Origin: CAZLYX01 sp964563885
Lineage (GTDB): Bacteria > Pseudomonadota > Gammaproteobacteria > Burkholderiales > Neisseriaceae
DNA: 11,493 bases
Direction: 5' to 3'
Assembly: GCA_964563885.1 (NCBI GenBank)
Contig: CAZLYX010000050.1
Coordinates: 1 to 11,493 of the forward strand
Positions 6,963-11,493 of the stretch are shown piece by piece; the stretch's first letter is position 1, and each line of letters starts with the position of its first letter. The notes beneath the pieces were generated by a model, which saw nothing but the letters and a program-made list of their open reading frames with translations, was not told the DNA's origin and made no database searches. The position numbers and the translations under genes are program-made.

Positions 6963-8243
6963 TTAAACATCTAATGGTGCTACAGTGATTTTAGTCAAGC
7001 CTTGCGCTACGCCTTGCGAATAACGACGCGGCATCAAGCCTTCTATTTGACCATTTTTTACCGTGGCTTCATAAGCACAGACCAATCGTTCTGTTTGGGT
7101 GTTATAACTATAATCTTCATTTACCAACGGCGACACTTGGCTAAACAAACGCCACAACACGCGCGCGCCATCTGGTAATGCCATTGCCGCTTGAAAATGA
7201 GAGTTGCCTTCATTGCAACCCACATGGAAACGATCGTAATCAAACGGTGCGCGATCAGGAAACGGCTGCGCATCCATAAAACCAAAAATACGGTCATGTG
7301 CACACACACTTTGGCGCACATACGCCCAAATCTGTTCCCGCAAGAAAAACTGATCCGCAAAATGGCGCGAAACCAAAGGCTTGCTTAAATACGCTTCAAT
7401 TTTAGCGCGCATATCAGGCACTGCGCCCGCCACTGCGCCCCATAAGCCTGCCAAAATCAGCTCGGTATGGGTGCCAGCATCGCGCAAAGTATGAAACAGT
7501 TTGCCGCTATCCATCCATTCGGCCACTGCTTTGGCTTCGCGCTGAGAAATCACCGAATCTGCATCGCGAAAAATAATATAAGCTGCCTCTGGGTCATTTA
7601 TTGCTAAAAAGCGCCACATCGTGCCTGGCCAGCTTTGTAACGCCTCTTCCACCTCAATCACTTCTGCGCCGTGCTCACGCAAACGCTGCACTGCTTGCTC
7701 AGGCACACTCGCATCAATATAAAACCGACACACCCAACCTGGGTAAACTTTCCCTACTAATTGCGTATTTAATACTGCTGGTTCCAAATATTCGGAGCTA
7801 CTGCCAAACAATGAAAAAGCGATAATTTTTTTACCTTCAGGCTTAGCAGGCAGTGTAGGCAACAGTGGGGTTTCTGCATTTTGCATCACTTGTTGGTCTC
7901 GCAGAGTGAGCGCTTGTAAACCATATCGCCCACATTCATGCCAATCTTCCATGCCACCGTAAGCATGGGCTAATGCATCTAAAGCATTGATATGATTTGG
8001 ATTACGTTGCAAAGTTTTTTTCGCATACATAATGCAATCTTCCCATAATCCGCCTTTCGCCGCTGCTGTGGCAGCATCGCTTAACGGCACGGTAGATTTT
8101 GGAATCAGCTTATGCGCTCTGGTGGCTTCTTGCATAGCTTGCTGATATTGCCCTGCTGCCATATGGCGTTTAAATTTAGTAGAAATCATATCCAGCTGTT
8201 TTTGTAATTTTTGTTGTTGCTGAGTTAAACGTGGTTTATTCAT
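6963..8243 (-). CDS. TPR protein with C-terminal glycosyltransferase-like domain
   Basis: This 426-residue protein has no signal peptide or membrane helix and is probably cytoplasmic. Residues 1-20 are Gln/Lys-rich and could form a short coiled coil. Residues about 20-120 look like two or three tetratricopeptide repeats, for example AAGQYQQAMQEATRAHKLIP and then NPNHINALDALAHAYGGMEDW. From about 138 (KKIIAFSLFGSSSEYL) a second domain begins that resembles a nucleotide-sugar glycosyltransferase fold. It contains AAYIIFRDADSVIS with a DxD-like D227-A-D229, and later HFADQFFLREQIW. A role in surface polysaccharide or protein glycosylation is inference. The ribosome-binding region GAAAGAAAG directly follows an uptake sequence. 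It lies 63 bp downstream of recG in the same direction and may be partly co-transcribed. Confidence 0.75.
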   Translation of the reverse strand: MNKPRLTQQQQKLQKQLDMISTKFKRHMAAGQYQQAMQEATRAHKLIPKSTVPLSDAATAAAKGGLWEDCIMYAKKTLQRNPNHINALDALAHAYGGMEDWHECGRYGLQALTLRDQQVMQNAETPLLPTLPAKPEGKKIIAFSLFGSSSEYLEPAVLNTQLVGKVYPGWVCRFYIDASVPEQAVQRLREHGAEVIEVEEALQSWPGTMWRFLAINDPEAAYIIFRDADSVISQREAKAVAEWMDSGKLFHTLRDAGTHTELILAGLWGAVAGAVPDMRAKIEAYLSKPLVSRHFADQFFLREQIWAYVRQSVCAHDRIFGFMDAQPFPDRAPFDYDRFHVGCNEGNSHFQAAMALPDGARVLWRLFSQVSPLVNEDYSYNTQTERLVCAYEATVKNGQIEGLMPRRYSQGVAQGLTKITVAPLDV

Positions 8244-8256
8244 GGTTTATACTTTC

Positions 8257-8296
8257 TTTCAGGTAGCCTATTTCAGATATTAAAAGCTACCTGAAA
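8257..8296. repeat. Inverted DUS pair between recG and the TPR gene
   Basis: An exact uptake sequence (8258-8269) and a one-mismatch copy (8284-8295) face each other and form an 11-bp stem (8257-8267 with 8286-8296) with an 18-base loop. The minus-strand sequence after the stem is GAAAG and not a T tract, so it is a poor intrinsic terminator. That purine stretch is the likely Shine-Dalgarno of the TPR gene, so the hairpin could limit access to it. Confidence 0.7.
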
Positions 8297-8306
8297 CATG
8301 ATGGTT

Positions 8307-10346
8307 TTAAACACCCAAATAGCTTTCGCGGCTGGCAAGCCAACGTTGCAAGTGAATATTAACAATATCCATGCGCTCTTTAATTAATCTTGGCGCAACA
8401 TCTCGTGCTGCCTCTAACAGCGGCAAATCTTCTTCCAAATTGGCAAAACGCAGCATCGGCACACCACTTTGGCGTGCCCCTAAAAATTCGCCTGGCCCAC
8501 GAATATTCAAATCTTGGCGTGCAATTTCAAAGCCATCAGTATGTTCATAAATCACTTTTAACCGTGCCTTTGATAATTCACTTAACGGCTCGCTAAAAAT
8601 CAACACACACGCGCTCGCCGCCGCGCCGCGCCCTACTCGGCCGCGCAATTGGTGTAATTGAGCCAAGCCCATGCGCTCAGCATGCTCAATCACCATCAAG
8701 CTGGCATTGGGCACATCCACGCCCACTTCAATCACAGTGGTTGCCACCAGCACATCTATGCGCCCCGCAGAAAACTCTGCCATCACCGCAGCTTTATCTG
8801 CTGATTTCATGCGCCCATGCACCAAGCCTATGCTCAAATCGGGCAAAGCTTGTTGTAGCTCAAGCTGTGTATCAACAGCAGTTTGCAGCTGTAAGGTTTC
8901 GCTCTCTTCAATCAGCGGGCATACCCAATACGCCTGTTGACCCTTCTGGCAAGTGCTCAACACAAAGCTTTCTACTTGTGTGCGACGCAAGCTGTTTACC
9001 AAACGGGTTTTAATCGGCGTGCGATTGGGCGGCAATTCATCAATTACCGACACATCTAAATCAGCAAAAAAGCTCATTGCTAACGTTCGCGGAATGGGCG
9101 TGGCAGACATCATCAGCTGATGCACATCTTGGCCTTTGTTTTTGAGCGCCAAGCGTTGCGCCACACCAAAGCGATGTTGCTCATCAACAATCACCAAGCC
9201 TAAATTTTGAAACGCCACATCGTCTTGAAACAGCGCATGAGTGCCCACTGCAATTAAAGTTTCACCGCTGGCCAATGCCGCTTTAGCACTGTCTTTGGCT
9301 TTTTTTCTCAGGCTACCTGAAAGCCAAGCCACACCTAAACCCATCGGCTCTAGCCATTGCTGAAACTTAATATAATGCTGCTCTGCCAAAATTTCTGTAG
9401 GCGCCATCACGGCTACCTGAAAACCCGCTTCAATTGCTGTAAGCGCTGTTAACGCGGCGACAATGGTTTTACCACTCCCCACATCACCTTGCAACAAACG
9501 GTGCATGGGATAGCCTTGGCGCATATCAGTGCGAATCTCTGCCAATACCCGCTGTTGCGCCGCTGTTAAAGCAAAAGGCAACGCGTGCAGCAGATTGTCA
9601 GATTGTAAGCCTGTGCCGATCATTAATGGCGCATGGCCAGCAATTCGCTTTTGGCGTGCCAACTGCATAGACAGCTGCTGCGCCAATAGCTCATCAAATT
9701 TTAGCCGCCGCCATGCTGGCAATGCGCCATCAGATAATTGTTGCACACTCAAGCTGGGCGGCGGCGCATGCAACAATCGCAAGCTTTCAGCCAAGTGAGG
9801 CAGCTTTAATTGCTGCAACAGCTCATCGGGCAGCGTATCGTGCAATGAAACATTGTCTAACGCTGTTTGTACAATGCGGCGCAATGTGGGCTGGTTTAAG
9901 CCGCTCACGGTTGGATAAATGGGTGTTAAGCTTTCGGCTAATCCTTCACTATCGGCATCACGAATTTTAGGGTGAATCATTTCATCGCCAAAAAAGCCAT
10001 GCTTAATCTCGCCAATTGCGCGAACACGATTGCCTTGTGCCAATTGTTTTTGATGACTAGGATAAAAATGCAAAAAGCGCAAAAACAATACACTGCCGCC
10101 AGCATCTCGAATCTGCACCACCAACTGGCGGCGTGGTCTAAATTGCACTTCTTGATGGCTCACCACCCCTTCAACCTGACATGAAACCCCCATCGGCGCA
10201 TCGGCAATAGGGATAATGTGGGTTTCATCTTCATAGCGCAGCGGTAAATGCAACACCGCTTCCCATGGTGTTTTTAAATTGAGCTTCACCAATTTTTTGG
10301 CGGCGTTGTCGGTGATTTTGAGCAGTTTTTGCGTTTCAGGTGTCAT
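8307..10346 (-). CDS. recG: ATP-dependent DNA helicase RecG
   Basis: This superfamily 2 helicase remodels stalled replication forks and branched recombination intermediates. The 679-residue protein is full length. The N-terminal wedge (OB-fold) domain occupies about 1-200 and includes the HLPLRYEDETH block (33-43). The helicase core shows Walker A GDVGSGKT (287-294), motif Ia APTEILAEQH, Walker B DEQH (388-391), SATPIPRT (414-421), ATTVIEVGVDVPNA and the motif VI region QLRGRVGRG. The N-terminus MTPETQKLLKITDNAAKKL agrees with Neisseria RecG, so 10346 is the start, although no Shine-Dalgarno is obvious. Two uptake sequences lie in frame (9310-9321 exact, 9410-9421 with one mismatch), encoding parts of LSGSLR and QVAVM. 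A weak promoter candidate is TAGAAT (10380-10375) with GCCACA 17 bp upstream. Confidence 0.97.
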   Translation of the reverse strand: MTPETQKLLKITDNAAKKLVKLNLKTPWEAVLHLPLRYEDETHIIPIADAPMGVSCQVEGVVSHQEVQFRPRRQLVVQIRDAGGSVLFLRFLHFYPSHQKQLAQGNRVRAIGEIKHGFFGDEMIHPKIRDADSEGLAESLTPIYPTVSGLNQPTLRRIVQTALDNVSLHDTLPDELLQQLKLPHLAESLRLLHAPPPSLSVQQLSDGALPAWRRLKFDELLAQQLSMQLARQKRIAGHAPLMIGTGLQSDNLLHALPFALTAAQQRVLAEIRTDMRQGYPMHRLLQGDVGSGKTIVAALTALTAIEAGFQVAVMAPTEILAEQHYIKFQQWLEPMGLGVAWLSGSLRKKAKDSAKAALASGETLIAVGTHALFQDDVAFQNLGLVIVDEQHRFGVAQRLALKNKGQDVHQLMMSATPIPRTLAMSFFADLDVSVIDELPPNRTPIKTRLVNSLRRTQVESFVLSTCQKGQQAYWVCPLIEESETLQLQTAVDTQLELQQALPDLSIGLVHGRMKSADKAAVMAEFSAGRIDVLVATTVIEVGVDVPNASLMVIEHAERMGLAQLHQLRGRVGRGAAASACVLIFSEPLSELSKARLKVIYEHTDGFEIARQDLNIRGPGEFLGARQSGVPMLRFANLEEDLPLLEAARDVAPRLIKERMDIVNIHLQRWLASRESYLGV
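9310..9321 (+). repeat. DNA uptake sequence inside recG (first copy)
   Basis: This is an exact 12-mer, AGGCTACCTGAA on the plus strand. On the recG coding strand it falls in WLSGSLRKK (341-349), between motif Ia and Walker B. Confidence 0.85.
9410..9421 (+). repeat. Near-exact DNA uptake sequence inside recG (second copy)
   Basis: CGGCTACCTGAA differs from the consensus only at the first base. It lies 100 bp from the other recG copy in the same orientation and encodes part of FQVAVMAP (309-316), just before motif Ia. Confidence 0.65.
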
Positions 10347-10489
10347 CGTGGTGATTACAGTAAACTAAATGCTTATTCTAAACGATTTAGCCGCTATTGT
10401 GGCTTTGCAAGCTTAATACGCAGTTGTGTTTTGATTGAGTAGATATTTAAACTTAGCTTAGCTTCATACTGTGTACAGTGATCAACAAC

Positions 10490-10565
10490 ATACAAAAGGC
10501 TACCTAAAAATACTTCGCCATATAAAAGCAACCTAGCCACAATAATTTCAGGTAGCCTTTTGTAT
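10490..10565. repeat. Inverted DUS pair with long stem upstream of recG
   Basis: A one-mismatch uptake sequence (10497-10508, AGGCTACCTAAA) faces an exact one (10547-10558). The complementarity extends outward to a perfect 16-bp stem (10490-10505 with 10550-10565) around a 44-base loop. Both sides of the stem end in CCTTTTGTA, so it could terminate weakly in either direction. However, the porin has its own terminator and no plus-strand gene precedes it. Confidence 0.7.
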
Positions 10566-10764
10566 TTAATCTACCCATTAACAATCTGATAGATCAAACC
10601 CTATTGGCTGATTTAATTAGCCATTGCAATAACGGTTATGCAGCCTTAGCAATCTATTAGCCTTAGGGTGGTTGTGTTACTCAACATCATCACCAACCCA
10701 AAGCAAACACGCTGGTAAGCTTGTTATCAATCTCATAATGCAATTGATAAAACAGCAGCCACAA

Positions 10765-10788
10765 AAAAGCCTGCATAAGCAGGCTTTT
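10765..10788 (-). terminator. Intrinsic terminator of the porin gene
   Basis: On the minus strand a perfect 10-bp stem (AAAAGCCTGC with GCAGGCTTTT) closes a 4-base loop and runs into six T residues. It begins 26 bases after the porin stop codon. It contains no uptake sequence, unlike the other terminators in the window. Confidence 0.92.
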
Positions 10789-10813
10789 GATTGAGACTAA
10801 TCATTAAATTAGA

Positions 10814-11493
10814 TTAGAATTTATGACGAACACCCACTAAACCAGCAGTAGTTTCGGTTTTGTCGTTGCTTTTACCAGCGCGCAACCAACCAGCAGATAC
10901 CATGGCAGTAGTGCGTTTGGTGAAGTCGTAGTCAGCACCCAATACCACTTGGTCGTATTTAGAGCCGGCAACTTTGTCGCCTGCAATTTTAGATTCCCAG
11001 CCGTGAGCGTAAGATACGCGCGGGGTTACATTACCGAAGCGGTAAGCAGCAGTTACAGCAGCTTCTGTGGTTTCTACACCGGTATCAGCGCCAACACCAG
11101 CATCATAACCCAATGCAGCCATGTAGTCGTTTGAAGTTTCCCAACCTTTACCGTATTGTACGCCTACGCCTACAAACAGGTTGTTGGCATCATAACCACC
11201 TTCCAAGCGGTGAACTTGGCCGCTTTTGCTTTGGCCAGAAAGAGCTGTGTAGCTAGAAGGAGAGTAACCAGCACCGTATTGTGCGAAGAAACCAGAGTTT
11301 TCATAGTTCAAACCAGCGTAGTAGGCTGAAGTATCGCTACGGCCAGCATCATCACGGCCAGTGTTGCTTTGGTTGTCACGCGGAGTGAACTGTACGTTAG
11401 CGCTGAAACCAGCAAAGTTCGGGGTGTCATAACGAACTGAAACTACACGCTCACCGGTACGGGTGTAAACGCCCAAGCCCAGTGCATTGTTGC
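10814..11493 (-). CDS. Neisserial-type trimeric porin, 5' end cut by window edge
   Basis: The frame is open to the window edge and gives 225 C-terminal residues of an outer-membrane beta-barrel porin that admits small solutes. The visible part starts NNALGLGVYTRTGERVVSVRYDTPNFAGFSANVQFTP in outline, and VRYDTPNFAGFS is typical of the PorA/PorB family. Alternating polar and hydrophobic strands are separated by Gly/Ser/Asp-rich loops. The protein ends GLVGVRHKF with the terminal phenylalanine recognised by the BAM assembly machinery. A TTG at 11476-11474 lies inside the reading frame and is not the start; the signal peptide and first strands are outside the window. Codon choice is more even and GC-richer than in the neighbouring small genes, as expected for a highly expressed protein. 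The gene has its own strong terminator. Confidence 0.93.
   Translation of the reverse strand, partial: NNALGLGVYTRTGERVVSVRYDTPNFAGFSANVQFTPRDNQSNTGRDDAGRSDTSAYYAGLNYENSGFFAQYGAGYSPSSYTALSGQSKSGQVHRLEGGYDANNLFVGVGVQYGKGWETSNDYMAALGYDAGVGADTGVETTEAAVTAAYRFGNVTPRVSYAHGWESKIAGDKVAGSKYDQVVLGADYDFTKRTTAMVSAGWLRAGKSNDKTETTAGLVGVRHKF

Larger units (their letters stand above)
10347..10813. other. 467-bp intergenic region between porin and recG
   Basis: I find no convincing gene here. On the minus strand it holds, in order of transcription, the porin terminator (10765-10788), the inverted DUS pair (10490-10565) and then the likely recG promoter area, where only a weak GCCACA-17-TAGAAT (10403-10375) can be suggested. 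Other small structures are a 7-bp hairpin with one G-T pair (10605-10611 with 10617-10623), a direct repeat of AGCCTTAG (10642-10649 and 10659-10666) and an inverted ACTGT-GT-ACAGT (10468-10479). None has a recognisable role. Confidence 0.6.

Noticed and set aside
9529..10184. Several plus-strand open frames antisense to recG
   Set aside because: They are Cys/Ser/Ala-rich shadows of the recG reading frame with no conserved domain or ribosome-binding site.
1875..10565. Repeated 12-mers as a possible CRISPR array or transposon ends
   Set aside because: The copies are widely and irregularly spaced, lie inside housekeeping genes in frame and have no spacers, cas genes or transposase. DNA uptake sequences explain them.

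Overview
The window looks like chromosomal DNA from a member of the Neisseriaceae (Betaproteobacteria). Three things support this. The right edge encodes a neisserial-type trimeric porin ending in the usual VGVRHKF-like C-terminus. The order ribF - ileS - (insert) - lspA matches the arrangement I recall from Neisseria. The 12-mer AGGCTACCTGAA / TTCAGGTAGCCT occurs 11 times exactly and 4 more times with one mismatch, which is the behaviour of a DNA uptake sequence (DUS). From memory this dialect is the one described for Eikenella, but the DNA is visibly more AT-rich than I would expect for Eikenella, so I do not name a genus.

Layout, left to right. Bases 1-374 hold the 5' part of lspA (signal peptidase II, minus strand, cut by the window edge). 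Bases 484-1314 hold two small minus-strand genes 30 bp apart: a thioredoxin-like protein and an NlpE-N-terminal-like lipoprotein. A small plus-strand gene of unknown, possibly phasin-like, character lies at 1495-1845. Then come ileS (1939-4722, minus) and ribF (4946-5875, minus). Divergent from ribF is a plus-strand polar amino acid ABC transporter permease (6109-6858) with no ATPase or binding protein beside it. A TPR plus glycosyltransferase-like protein (6963-8243) and recG (8307-10346) follow on the minus strand. A 467-bp gap then leads to the 3' part of a porin gene (10814 to the edge, minus).

The metabolic core is housekeeping: flavin cofactor synthesis (RibF), isoleucyl-tRNA charging (IleS), lipoprotein maturation (LspA) and replication-fork or recombination repair (RecG). 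The genes between and beside these (thioredoxin-like, NlpE-like, 116-residue protein, orphan permease, TPR protein) look like lineage-specific cargo. LspA would be the enzyme that matures the NlpE-like lipoprotein encoded next to it.

The most distinctive feature is the DUS arrangement. Five intergenic gaps carry DUS as inverted pairs that can fold into hairpins, several of them terminator-like. Single in-frame DUS copies occur inside ileS, ribF and recG only. One DUS arm forms the spacer of a candidate ileS promoter, and others abut the start regions of lspA and the TPR gene. I found no tRNA, rRNA, CRISPR array, insertion sequence or phage gene, and no clearly novel system.
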